NCBI GenBank assembly: GCA_920105805.1
Contig: CAKKTI010000003.1
Location: 62,001 to 126,000 of the forward strand
Reading direction: 5' to 3'
DNA length: 64,000 nucleotides
Source of the DNA: Condylostoma magnum
Lineage: Eukaryota; Ciliophora; Heterotrichea; Heterotrichida; Condylostomatidae
A program made the translations under genes and the position numbers. Positions 23,924-37,740 of this stretch are shown here, piece by piece (the first letter of the stretch is position 1; every line of letters begins with the position of its first letter). A model generated the notes under the pieces. It saw only the letters and a program-made list of their open reading frames with translations, had not been told where the DNA came from and made no database searches.

Positions 23924-26900
23924 CTAATCACTTTCTTTATATCTTATAAACTTTGTTCTTACAGGGAAAAAGTCAACAGAGAAGTTCTTTAATTTCTCTC
24001 TGACTAATTTTTCTAACCCATTACAATCATCAAAACTCCTTTCTCTTATAAAAATCAAAAACGCAGTATAAGCATAAATTGAATGCTGTGCAATAACATG
24101 CTTAATAAACCCATCTCCACTTAGTTCTAGCAGATTCCTTTCAGCTCCGCATATAAAACATGTATTGAACTATCTTAACAAATTTTCCTATCTTTTGATT
24201 CTCAGTTCAGCAAAGGTATCAATGATAATACCAAAGATGATGTTCAAAAGCATGAGCACTATAACTACGAAGAATAGAATGTCGAATACCATCCTTTGCC
24301 AGTACAGCCCAGATTCTTTAAGGGGAGGATGCAAAGCTTCACCAATTCCCCCTCCGTATCTAATTCCATTATTGAAAGTACTTAAAAAGCAGTCAAATAA
24401 GGATTCGCAGTATGTAACAAAATCAATATCCATTGTATGATCGTAGAAATCAGCAAAGTATCTGTAGCCGAATACTGAAAATATATAAATGCATACTAGT
24501 CCCAGGATCATAGTAAGGACTAACTATCTCTTGTTCTATGTAACAGCCCTTAATACATTTAATAGATCTTAGTTTTGTTTGACTACATTTAACAATAATA
24601 TACAATATAATAAAGGGAATATTATGCATACAAATGACAAGCTTAAGTAAACAGTGTGATATACTGTATTTGAATCATTCAGCAAGTACGTTATTTTAAA
24701 CTTGAGAGGAGTGGTCTTTATATACTCACTCGTAATGTTTTTATTGCGGAATTATGCAGCCTTACTATGCATATCATCCAGATAATCCTTCATTAGCACT
24801 GATTGGTTATAAGGTAAATCTCAAATAGCAGATATATCGATTTCCCTTTTCCTCTAAATTCCTAAAGCAATCAAAATCGGAGCATATTCCATCAAATATA
24901 TAATAAACCCTAAAGTATATGCACTTCCTTAGAAAAATCCAAGTAGAAATATAAAGAAGGAAACATCATTATCACTTTCCTAGTCGGGATCATTTGAAGT
25001 TAATATAATCAAATTGAGTGTAAGCACTAAAATCAAAGAAATACTAAAGAAAATATTTCACTTTCCTAATAAAAACCTAGCAACTTTATATCTAGAAAGA
25101 TTTTGCCTATGAGTTGTTTCAAGATGGTACAATTCTACTTCCTATAAGAACATTTCGAGTCCTTCCTTATGTGTATCATTCGTTTTGGAAGTTATGATTT
25201 ACTATGCTGTATGAGTGGACAAAAATTAAAACTTGAATGGAATTATAAAGTACTCATCAACCGTCAAGCCGTCATAATCTAACTCAACGTAGCCTATGTT
25301 TTTAGAGTAATAAGTATACCACTTATCCTCTACTGTGAAAATGTTCAACATGAGTAACTACCCTAAGATTCCTTTGTTTTATTTGATACAATCCGGCTGT
25401 ACTAGTTTGGAGAAAGAAGGATGCAAAGGGAAATGGATTTTAAGCATGATTACGAATTTCATGATTGTTAAGCCTGTTTAGATTATCTCCATTTCATCGT
25501 AGGATAAAGGTCTTTTGAATGTTTTAGCCTTTGGGTTATCTTCGTACATTTCAACTTAAATTTCTAACTCCCTTCCTTGTATGTATTATTTGTATATCAT
25601 CTTTGCCTTTTTAATGAAATAATCTACTTTTAACTAAGCTATGATTTCATTCATTATGCATTAGTTTAAGTTGCCCTCTGTTAGAGTAAACAGCATATCT
25701 ATACAAACACAGTACACTTTCATCAGTTCTGGCTCGTATGTGTCAATAAGTGCAGACAGTAACCTGTTTAATGTTATATACAGCTCCACTTAATGCCCTA
25801 CAAATGCTTAGTTTTTAACACAAGGACCTTTCATAAAGTCAATTAAGCACTCCATGCACGCAATCAGCATTAAGTTGTTCTATTTAATTCCTTACCATGT
25901 GGGCTAGACTCCAATTAACTCTACAAAGATGTTTAAAATGGTCTCAACTAGGTTAATAGATCCTCCTACTTGCTAATCTGAAATTTAGTTGTTTTGGATT
26001 ATACTTTGATTAAATACAAAGTCTTGCATTTCTTTATCAAAATTATTGCAAAGAAGGCCTAGAAATGCAATAAGCTTTGTTGCTGTTTTCTGAAATAAAT
26101 GCTGTTTTTCTGAAGGAGCGCTATCATCGGTAATTGTTGCTTGATCAATTGCACTGTCGAATAAATCGCATAGAAAACTGAAAAATGTAAACGAAATTTC
26201 ACTTTCTACTAAGTATTTTTTAAATTCCAGTATGAAATAGGTTGTTTATTCTTTAAATAATGCTAAAAGTAAGCTAGCAATGCTGTTTTGAATGTTAATA
26301 TCATTAGTTTACATTAGTGTTTCTATAGCTTCGTGAATTATATTAGACTCGTATATGACAGTAGCAAATGATTTACTTGTATGTTTTGACATTTTTACTA
26401 ATTGTTTTAGAAACTTGAAATAAAACTCACTTTGCCCAGAAGTTTTTGCTATTTTTTTGAATATCCTTAAATAATTTATAGCACTTTAGAACTCAATAGA
26501 GGCTAATAATCCTGAAGCCAATCTATTAAAAACTGGTATAGAGGAGAACAATTGACTTAACACCTACTTTTGGAAATTAATGTCCTATTTATCTATAAAA
26601 ACAGAGCAACTATAGAACAGTTCAAGCAGTTTCTTATCAATATCCTTATCCATGTCTAATTCAGTATTGGTTAACGTAAGCATATTAGGAATGACTCTAT
26701 GTTTTATACTCTGAGGCAACTTGCTTTTAAACTTAGACGTTCTTTTACTATTGAGAAAGCAAGGGAGTTTCTTCAATGCATTGAAGTTCTTATCAAAGCT
26801 CTCTCTTAATCTTATAGCCCTCTAACAATGATCCATATACAGCAACAGAATATTAAAATCCAATAAAGACTCAGTATCCCTTGCAATGGCTTTAATTTCA

Positions 26901-29900
26901 TCAAACAACACATCAAACTGTATTTTAATAGATTTTCGTACATCGGACTCTAAGTACGGAGATCTTATTAACTCAGGTAGATACACCACTACGCCTTAAA
27001 TCTGAGTTTCTGACTTGCCTACATCAAAAAGATAACTTCATATATCTAGAACCTCATTAGTATCGTATAACAGCCACCTCAAATCCTAATACTCCGGATT
27101 CTTTTTGCTAATTACAGGATTATAGAAACCTTACAGCGCAATTTACTCCAAACTAGAAACATTCTCAGTGCAAACTTGTAAAAGGTTCTATATTCATCTA
27201 ATGGCAGGTTGTAGTGCATATGCAGTGTGATCTTGCTTTATTCCTTAAACGGGTTCTATATAGCTTCTATAGTACATGTGAAGTATAGCCGACTGTACCA
27301 TCATAGGTAAGTTTTGGTTGAATAGATCACCAAGTAAATCAGCTGTTAAAAATTCTCTGATAATCTAACATGACAGGTTGTTTTAGTATGCAGCCTCTGC
27401 TAGTAAGGTTAAAATTATACTTGGCCCTAAAATACTACTGGATGACTGTCCGAAATGATCGTAAGGGAAGAATATATTAGCTATTGTTTACGCCACTATT
27501 ACCTAAATTTTATACTAAGTTTCTCCTAGGCGGTTGTACATTAAACAGCTCACCCACCTCAATCCTCCTAGCTTCTAATAATTATCCGAGTTTATTGCAT
27601 CACCTATTACTGCTTCTATATACGTTTTTACGTCTTTTATAGAAATGTTAGAAAAGTTAGTAATTTCTTGTACAAGTTTAGGCGATCTGAGAATTGTTGT
27701 ATCATAGAAGGTTGTATCAATGAGATACTTTAAGCTTTTACGATTAGATTTGTTGTCTTTTGCAAAATAATAAAGTAAACTTATAATAGCTGATCTTATT
27801 TCACCTAGCTTGGTTTCAGTGTCTAATAGCTTTTGTACTGGAGCATCGTTACAACTTTTTAAGAGTTTTACTAAAAGCTTGTGGATTCCCATGTGTCGTA
27901 ATAAGTTTTAAAACTTTCCAAAGCAATATACATCTTCCTGATAGCATTGATGAACAAAGGAAATCAGTTCTAGTAGCTTTTCATGTAGTGTTTTTAGCAT
28001 TGAGTGTCGGCTTGAGAAGTTGACGTCTAACTCAATAGTCATTCTTCTTATAATTTCTTTATGTGTGCCTATTAGGATTCATTGCTGTAGTGCGTCTCTA
28101 ACTCCTATTAGTCCTCTGCTTCGTATTATATCAACTCTTTGCAGTCTGTTATACAGCTATTTTGTGTAGTTTAAATGTAAGTGGAGTAATTTGAGAAGAA
28201 TATTACCTACAGATTGCCCTACTTACAATAAACTGATATTTATTGGCAATAGGAGACTTATATATTGGACCTAATCATCCTCATCATCTTCCTCTTCTAG
28301 AATTCTTAGACTGTACTATTTTTTCTTAGAGCTTAAATAAGGATTTATTGTGGTTTAAAATTCTTCATAGTTATCAAAAGGCTTTTGAGACAGCAGAAGT
28401 TTGATTGAATTGTCTGATATCATATTCTCCCGTACAAAATATTTAAGAATGTATGATAACTGTTTTCTTAACTTATAACCTTCAATTATTTTTAGTATCT
28501 GCAGTACACTGTGCATTACATCCTTGAGCTTGTGCTTAATTTCTATAGACTTTTTTAGCTCTTAAAACGCTGTGTATATAATAGGAACAGTTCAGTGCTT
28601 ATTGAAGTACTATCTGCTTTTATCAGAGAATCCAACCAGTATATAAGTCATTGGCTTAGTTAAAATCATCAGGTTTTACTCAATAATAAAATGTTAGTTT
28701 ATAAGTTAATAAGTTACATTAAGAGCAGTTAGTATAAAGTTTAAATTCTGTATTAAATCTTTATCAATGTCATTTCTCACTGAGCTAGTTCATAGTTGTA
28801 TAATTCAAGAAACACAGTTTTCACTTATGGGATTAGGATCGTTTTATAGATCATAATCAAACAATTTAGTATCATTATCTACTAAATTATCATAAGTAAA
28901 AGTAATATCCTTCAGCAAAACTCGTATAGGTATGATATTTTTCTACATAATGACCAAAGTTTCAGTTAAACTCAAAAAAGCTTATCTAATACACAGATGT
29001 ATATCATTATCCATTATAACTTTCATCAATAAGTCCTATTTAAACCCTAGTTCTTCTATAACATACTGCTTATTTTCCATTTACTCTCCAATACACAAGG
29101 TATTAAACAGATTGATAGCCTGATATACATAAATCGAGTAGGTTTCTAACTAGCTTATTCCAATTAAACTGTATGTCATTCCTTCAGGTGTAACACAAGA
29201 GCAACTAGAAAGTGAGGGATTGAGTTCAATAAAGGAAACCTCATTAAAGTCATCACTCTTTATGTAAAACTTGATAGAAAGCTGCCCGCCATAGTTGACC
29301 AGTCTCAATACAGGAAATCCTAAATCCTCATCAAACAAGCTTTCAGCCAAGGCCTATTGATACTCGGGTATGGGATCATTATCAATACTGGCTAATTACG
29401 CCATTAATCTCAAAAAAACCTCCTGATCTCCTAAATTACTTTCACTTATACTGTCTAATCTAGCACACCAGGTTTAGTAGTACTGATTAAGACTCATTTT
29501 ATCCTTAGTTTGCTCTTTTATGTCCACATGTCTAAAGATTTCAGTTAATACAACTCCAGCTGCGGATTAATCATAAGTAAGTAATCTGCATAAATCGTCT
29601 GTGAGTTTAGAACACTGAAGACACACTGTTTTGTTGTCTTTTATCATAATAAGCAGCGTTTTTCACAGCCTACTGACTAGTAATGAATTTACTCCTAGTA
29701 GATTACATCTTAGAGGGTTGAGTTCCTCTATAAAATGAGAAACTAGATGCATTATAAGTCTTATACCATAATTATGCCCCCTTGTAGCTTATAAAGTTCT
29801 ATGCTTTTTAACTGACACTAAACTGAGTATTTGTATTATAAGCTCAGTTAACTGTAGATTGCCAGAAATCAGCTATCTATTCTCATACTCTGTACTTTTT

Positions 29901-31384
29901 GCAGTTTTAAAAGCCTTGTATAGTATAATAATCCACTAATAAGCCATATAGAACTTGTAAGTAATATTAGTATCATAATTCTGCAAGTTATAAACTCCTC
30001 CAAAGCTATTAGTTCCTTTAGAGTCGATTCAATTTCTAAGTCTTAATATAAACTGTTTTAATCTTGGCCGTAACTCTGTGAGCATTCTTATGAACCTAAT
30101 ATCTCTTAAGTAAATTCCTCTTAAATGGAATACACAATTATCCGAGTTTTTGTTAATATTCTCTGTAGTTACATAAGCATACACAAAGCCACTACTAGTC
30201 CCATCATTCTTCGGGAACAGTTTAGCTGAATGATGCTCCAATGCGAAATTAGACTACCCAGCTACAGTCAACCCATCCTGCTACTTCAATATAATATCAA
30301 TCATATAATACAGCCCAAACTGCTTAGAAGTCCTGGCTGGCAAATTAATAGTAAACAAATTCTCAGGAACTCGCTCTTACGTCATGTTTAAATCCTTAGT
30401 CAAATACTTCCCTGTAATCAAACTCCTCACATACACCTACTCCCCTCATTTCACCTCCCCACCCTTGTATATATTGTTCCTCCTTTCCAAGATCCATATA
30501 GTGAACCAGTCATACTGCGAGTTATTCAGATTAACCTGACTCTACTGCACCTCCTCTAAAGTCTCTATAGGATACCCCTCCCTGCTCTACATAAGTTCTT
30601 CTCTTCCAGCACAACTCAGCCTTAAATCCTGAAACCTCTGTCCAATTTTCAACGGAACCCCAAAACGTATCACATCCGGACGTGTATTAAACGACACATA
30701 CTTATGTATTCGCCAGGTAACTGGCGAATAATGCGCTGAAACTTCCCACTCGTTAACCTCATCTTCCGTCCTGTAGTTCCTGGCATGCAGATAGTACTTG
30801 AGTCCTGAGAACTTAAACACAAGTCTCAGTCCCTCCCTATAGTTACACACATACCCCAACTTGTTATCCCTTCCCGAAGACATAACCCGCATAAATGCGA
30901 AGTTGTCCCCTCCCTTGCTTGTCTTGACTCCCCAGCCAGTGGACTCCGGCATTACTATACTCGGGTCTAAGACAATCAGTTTTCCACTGGAAAGGTGTCT
31001 TAGTTGTATCTTGTCGCCGAAGTACACACGTTGGCGTTCGTTCTTGTGCTCACATCGCATCTCGGATTCCCTGTATATCTCACCGCTGTGCAGACGGGCG
31101 TAGTCGTGCTTAGAGCTGTACACGGGCTCAATGCAGAAGAGGGAGTCATAGAAGCTTATGTCGTCGGAGCCGAAGGGCCGGACTGATACAGTTGACCCGG
31201 CTAGACTACTGCCGGTTAAAATCACCTTGAGTTTCTAGGCTTTGCCCGTGGTAAGGATAGCACGGGATAATACGCGGATTGTGTAGTTTATATACACGAT
31301 GTCACCGAAGCTTATTGATTTGTTTTGCTGCTTGTTAGCTGGAGATTATGGGTTTTCTACGTTTTTTTGAACTCTGCGATTCAT
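23924..31384 (-). CDS. ITPR: Inositol 1,4,5-trisphosphate receptor
   Basis: About 2486 residues without a phase break from the ATG at 31384. The N-terminal suppressor/MIR region has FGDIVYINY, LRHLSSGKL and FKFSGLKYYLHARN; long RIH-type helical regions follow. The C-terminus holds the channel: several spans, the filter RYGGGIGEAL (about residue 2343) and LLNIIFGIIIDTFAELR. After that comes the Zn-finger region TCFICGAERNLLE...HVIAQHSIYAYTAF, the signature of IP3 receptors rather than ryanodine receptors. It releases ER calcium on IP3 binding. TAG 23926-23924 is the inferred stop, 5 bp from the opposing stop. Ligand residues were not all checked. Confidence 0.95.
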
Positions 31385-31390
31385 TTTTAT

Positions 31391-33001
31391 ATGTTGGGGT
31401 AGTTGTCGGGGAATTTTATGCTGGGGTTGCTGCCAGGGGAGGAGGCAGCGATGGGGTAGGAAGGAGTCTGCTGCTTTTTGAATGATTATTCGGTAGTGCA
31501 GTTGTCCAGGACGTGCTGGAGGCTCAATAAGTTGCTTAGAGGGTATGTTTAGTTAAGGGTAGGGTGAGCTTTAAGGGAAATGGGAAGTAGGGGGAGAAGG
31601 ATGTAGGAAAGGAGTGAGTTGTGTAAGCAGGAGAGATTGAATTGTGAGCAGTGTATTGATGATTCGTTTACTAATAGTTTTAAGATATTCGATGAAGGGG
31701 ATGTTGATTCTCTGTATATCTTGCTGGAATAAGGAGCAAGGTTTAATAAGATTATTGATGGTAATTGGAAACCTGACCTTGATCATGAGTTTTGTAAGGG
31801 TAGGAGAAACATTAATATTAATTTTAGTACTAGATAGGTAAAATCAAAGTTGTTGGAAATAGGAATCATTGGAATTGATTACTCTTAGAGGTATTAAGTG
31901 GAATTTTTAAATGGAATTATTGCATAGATTGTTGATTAAATTATTAATCCTTATTTTGAAGTAATTAGCTAAGATATCTACTGTGTATTAAGGAATTACA
32001 GGGATTTGCTTGAAACACTGCTATAATTTGCCTCTTTTAATACTGATTTACTCATTTTAATTGCTGAGCTTTTCTAAGAATACGACTTTGATCCTGCAAA
32101 TGTACAGGAAGAAATAAAAGATGATGTTTTAAGCAACTATTATTTAATATACAACTGAATGTTATAATAAAACCAAGTAGAAATTTCCTATTCTAAAGGA
32201 TTTTTAGAAGGAATAAAAGGGTGGATGTTTTCAAATTTATTATCTTTTCTCTATATTAATGATTAGAGTTATAATCAGTTCATTAATTAGCATTGGGATA
32301 TATCAATTTTAACATACAGAAGATTACTTAAGTAAAATCTAAGACTTATTTTCCCTGAATTCATGATCGATGTAAAAGCCTTTATTTTTAAGTTTTTATC
32401 TTCTGATAGATTCCTTCTGCATAAATAAGATTTTATATAAAACTAACTATTAAGAACTATTTTGAACTAGATTTGACTATAGCATTGATAAAAGAAAGAT
32501 TTCTAATCAGTTATTTGAGATTTTGAATATGCTACACTAGCTCTAGCTACAATACATTTGATTTACAATACTCATGGACATTCTCTTTTATACAACTACT
32601 ATGATTTTATCAAATATAAGAAGAATGACTTGGTGTATATATTATATTACTATGCTCTAAATCCATAAACACTTACGGAACAATAAGCAAAATAGATGAT
32701 TTAGGAGTAAAGAGAGAACCTTATAACGTATTGTAGCTAAAAGCTGTAATTACTAAGTTTTAGAAATGCAGTTGATATTGCTTAATCTTCAGTATTCAAT
32801 GTTTTAGTATGGTAAAGTTAAGACATACTAAAATATCGCATATTATGGTGATTATAATAATAAGCTGATCAGAATATTGTTTAATAAATTTTACAAAGCA
32901 TTTAAATAGATTTAAACAATGATGATTGAAATGATTTTTGTTTAAATTACCCAGAAGAAAGTTTAAGTTTAGAAAAGTTAATTTTTAATACTAACGGTTA
33001 G
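31391..33001 (+). CDS. Unknown helical protein with F-box-like N-terminus
   Basis: 536 residues from the ATG at 31391 (a later start MGQEGVCC near 31451 is possible). Residues about 25-55 (CCFLNDYSVVQLSRTCWRL) resemble an F-box. The rest is a long helical region (ISQDIYCVLRNYRDLLETLL, SNLLSFLYIND, WDISILTYRRLLKQN) that may be armadillo-like. I do not recognise the family. Phase holds from start to the TAG at 32999-33001, which lies in a palindrome shared with the opposing gene's stop. The start is 6 bp from the divergent IP3 receptor start. If it is an F-box protein it would feed SCF ubiquitin ligases (inference). Confidence 0.55.
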
Positions 33002-36000
33002 AATTATTAAAGAAATCTTGAAATTTGGTTGAAAATGTTTCATGCACCATCTTCTATACATTGTTTAAGTTTGTTGTATGCTGTTATTCTATAAGGCCTA
33101 GATTATTATTTAGTATTTGCATATTTTGATGCATTGTTGAAAATCTAGTATTGTTTTTACCCTGTTCTATTAAACAAACTATTTTCTCTAAACATTCATA
33201 AGCTTCTAGGCGGCATATCATCCAATTCTCAGTTTCTTATACCTTTCTATTTAAGCTTTCTACTTGTACATTATACTTGTCTAAATAATCTTAGATTTAT
33301 TATGGGAATTGATTACTGTTATTGATTGGGGTTGCTACTCTTATTGGCTAATCATTCAGATTTTATATACTGTCAGAAATTGCAGAGCCTTAAGCTGCGA
33401 TTTTTTTAACTTAATCTGATATTTTTTACTATTCAGCTAATAGATTTTGTATTATATCAGTATTTTCTTACTGAATTTCTTCAATTTGTTAAATTCATTC
33501 TTATAAATCAGAATTAGTCTTATTTTCTGCATTGGGGAAATTGTCCTTTGCATTTAGTAAACTTTGAAGTTTTAAATTAAGATTGTCATTTAATTCATGT
33601 AAGTTTTGTTTAAGGAGTTTAATGTCTTCTTGTATTATACTGATAATTTCTTCATATGAGGGTTATTAGGTCTTATTTTCTAAGTTATTTACTTATTATT
33701 ATGCACAACTGTGTTTTAAATCCTCTAAATTTGCCTGAATTTGTAAATAATTTTGTTATAGATTTTCAAGTTCTTTATTTCAACTTTCTTCTTTTTGTTA
33801 TTAATGCTCTGTTATATCCTTAGTAGTAGGTATTTCAAGCTGGCTTTTGATAGATGATAATTCCTAGAATATATCACTGAATTATTATTAATTACCTTAC
33901 TAATTTTTCTAGTAGTCTTCGGACAAATTATCTAATAACTTTTTATTATCATTCTATGCTTAAGATAATGAATCAATAGTTTATTGTTACTTTTAGATAG
34001 TTTCATTCAGGTTATCTAACAACTCATTATTATTTATATCACCTTAATTTACCTCATTTTAGTTATTTTATGGGTGTTCTACTTACTATATTTTAATTTC
34101 AAACTAATTTAATAGTTCTCTATAATTCTATTAGTGTTCAGATATAATTGTATCTTACTATTACTAATCATTTTTAACTATATCTAACTTTTCCCATAGT
34201 TAATCAATATTAATTTTATTATTATCTATCTTATTTGAATAGTCTAATAATGCAAGTTAACTTTTATTCAACTCTTCATATGTACTTTTTAGGTTTTCTA
34301 TTTCTTACTCATTCTTTTATATTTTATCTAGATAAGATGGCTGGTGTATTGTACTTTCTAAATTATTTATTTGCTGCTGCATATTATATAGATTCTAAAG
34401 TAATTATTACTCGGTTTTTTAATCAAAAGAGATTTCTTTATCCTATTCATGAGTTATATTACTTTTGTATTCATTCAGGCTAATATCAGCATTATTCAAT
34501 TGAATGTCTTAAATTATACTTTTTAAACATTCAAAATCATCTAATTTTCTACTTATTTCTTAAACTAATAACTATAATTCATTCAGTTATGAATTTTAAT
34601 CATCTTTATCCTTCTATAAATCTTCTATTTATTATCTAAAAATGTTTATATAGTTTTAGATAGAAATCATATCTTACTAGGGTTAATTTTGACTATTTAC
34701 TTATTCCTTATTATCGCTTTGCTATTCAATATAATCCTGGAAATAGTTCATCTTTTATATATAAGATTCAATTTAATCTCTTAGATCATTAATTAATTGT
34801 GTATTCTAATTAATTTAACTGAAGCTTTATTCTATTTCTTACTATTGAATTTCGATTTATTTGTCTTTTGATTCATTTTATTTATCAACTTACTTTTCCT
34901 ACTGATTTTAACTCAACTCATTTTGAGTTTTAAGAGATTATAGTTCATCCTGAAATTTAACTAAATTGTATTTGTTGTCATTTTAAAACTCTAGTAGCTT
35001 TGTTTCTAATATTTTTTCTAGATCTGATTATTAATACTCTTTCAATTACTCTATTTGATTTTATAATTGTTCTTATTTTTACTGCATATTTTAAATTTGT
35101 TAATTATTAGTCAGATTATCTATTGATTCTTATAATTGTTCATATTTTTACTACAAATCCTCAATATCATATTTTTATTAATGATTAATCAGATTATCTA
35201 CTGATTCTTATAACTATTCTTACCTTTATAGCAAATCCTCAATGTTATATTTTTATTAATTATTAGCCAAATTATCTATTGATTATTATAATTCGATTAT
35301 TTGTTAATTATTCTATTCTATCAGTTACTATTGTTTCTTGCTTTATAAACCCTATTATTAAATTTATTCTAATAGTTAACTTAAACCATCATTATCAATT
35401 TCATTTGAACCTGATTAAATACTTTTATTCTATTCCTGAATCTATAAGTAATGTTCTTATGCTATTTTATCGTTTGATTCTTTCTCTTCCTTTAATTATT
35501 TCATCATTTTGGCAAACTTTTCCAACTCCTTTTTATTGTATTCTAGATCATCCTGTAGCTTATTTACAATATCCTATTTAATTTGATTTTAATGCATTTA
35601 TTCAAGCGCATCATCATTATAGCTTTTAATCTAATCTTATTTTTTAGGCAGTTATTGCATATATTTTTATAATTATTCTATCTTTAGAACTAAATTATCG
35701 ATTCTTTAATTTATTTGTTCATTTTAATTATCAAATAGCAGTGATAATTACTATTTTAATATTTCTTCATAATGTTATGCAGATTACTTATTATCAAATC
35801 CTTTAAGTTACTCAATTTATCGATGTATGGAATCATTATCTGCCTTTAATTAGTTTATCTATTAACTTATTTTGTCCTTTTGCTCAATTGTATTATGCTA
35901 ACTAAAATTTTCCGCTGATTGTTCATTATTTTACTCTTTTATATTCTAATATTCTATTTAAGTTAGAATATAATCTACAAGACACTAAATCTATTCAAAA

Positions 36001-37730
36001 TTTTATTATTCATTTGCATATTAATTTCCTTATTCTTCCGTATCATAAATATTGCCACTATGGCCTTTATCATGTTATTCTTATAAAATTAAATAAATAT
36101 CTCTTTTAATCTATTACTAATATGCTTTAAAATCTTTTTGCATTTTATCTTCTAATTATTCATAAATGGTTTTAGTATCTAATGAGTGCATACTACTTTA
36201 TGGTTATTAATCATATTAAGAAATTGGATCAAAATCACTAATAATTCTGTTTAAATCTATTAGTTTTTGTTCAATGTCATTTTTCATTTCCCAGAATTTT
36301 TGATTTTATTAATTTGATTACTCTTATAATTATTACTTTATCATTAAATCACATTTCTAATTATCTGTCTTATCTTTAATACTATCATAAATTAAACTCT
36401 TGATATCTATTAACTTTTATTCTAATGCATCCTTTGTATAAAAGTTGTTTATAGTTTATAATATACTATCTATTGTATTGGAGTAATCTTTTTATTCGAT
36501 TTAAGGCTCTTATTGCTAGGCTAATTTCCTCTCTAATTAGCAGAACTGCTTATTAATAGTATCTATTTATTTCTGGTAGTCATTTTATACTTAAGGAGTC
36601 TATACTTATTAATTTGTATGTAAATAGGCAAGAACTCTATTCTATACATTTTAAATCTAGTTTCCAATATTTGTGTCAAGTTAATCTAAATTTTAGGATA
36701 ACTAATATATTTTATTATTTAGTATATCAACTTAATGCAACCTTTAGTCATTTTCTCCTTGAATACTATTCCAATTTTCCTATGTTCTATTGAATAACGT
36801 ACTTAATTATGCTTAGAATCCCTAATTATTATTCTCAAATTGCTTATGTATTTCGATAATATCTTACTAATTCTTTTTTATCAGGTCATGTAAAGTGACT
36901 AATCCTTCTTATTGCAACTACATAAGTTATGCTTCTTAATAGAAAGAATCTTTACTGACTTCTCCTTGCTACTGGTTAACACTTGTCTCCAATTTCTACT
37001 GAATCTATCTCAACTATTATCTAATACTTTCCTAGTCTCTTTTCTACTACCAAAACATCTCCTCATCGTGATTGCATTGAACATTATTATCTTTCTTGCA
37101 TTGAATCATATTTTCTAAATTCTCTCAATTCCTCCTGCAGTTCTTAGCTAGTTTTCTATATCTATGCTATATAACTTAAACTATCTATAACAATGATTGA
37201 TTGCTTTTATCAGTTTTATCCTTTAACATCTCTAGATCTGTAACCACCTTTCCGATTCTTTCATCCTGTTTAAACGCGTTTTTAAATTAAACTCCATCTT
37301 ACCCTAAGTTTTCATTAATCTTTCCCAGTGCTTATATGATTAGATCAATGCTTCTTTTGTTAGTTTTTGTTCCAGTTTCACTTATAATGATATTTCTTTT
37401 ATTTTCTCCTATTTCCCCCTCTAAAACTCTAATTTTTCTGTCTTAAGCTCTTATCATATCATTCAATTATTCAATCTGGTTTCCTAAATTCGATTACATT
37501 TTTCCTCTTTTAGGATTAATTTGTTCATTCAAACCACCATCAAACAACTCGTCCTTTTGTCTTGTTGGGTTATTAATCGATTTAAATCTTCTAGTCTTCT
37601 TTTGTATATTAGGCAAACTCCCTTGATTAGTACTCACTTTAACCCCTTTTTAAGCATTTCTTCCAAAAACTTCTCATACATTATCATCGTCTAGAGGTCT
37701 AATATTTCCAACAGTTTTATTTAATCTCAT
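32991..37730 (-). CDS. Giant Gln-rich coiled-coil protein with DDDNVWEVFGR motif (paralogue A)
   Basis: 1579 residues. The N-terminal motif DDDNVWEVFGRNAQKGVK (Trp by TGA) is followed by a basic segment, then almost continuous coiled coil with many TAA/TAG glutamines and a few TGA tryptophans (for example ESWNKELENLQQ). Shared blocks NKRSIDLIIQALGKIN and QLQQEGLVTL tie it to the upstream neighbour, so the pair arose by tandem duplication; A is longer through extra coiled coil. Ciliate proteins of this build often belong to cortical or basal-body fibres (inference). The stop is TAG 32993-32991; the start is 10 bp from the end of B. Confidence 0.75.
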
Positions 37731-37740
37731 TTTATTTATA

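Noticed and set aside
33003-33420. Extension of the plus-strand F-box-like gene beyond 33001
   Set aside because: The minus strand there gives coherent coiled coil of gene A, and a TAG at 32999 fits the shared palindrome.
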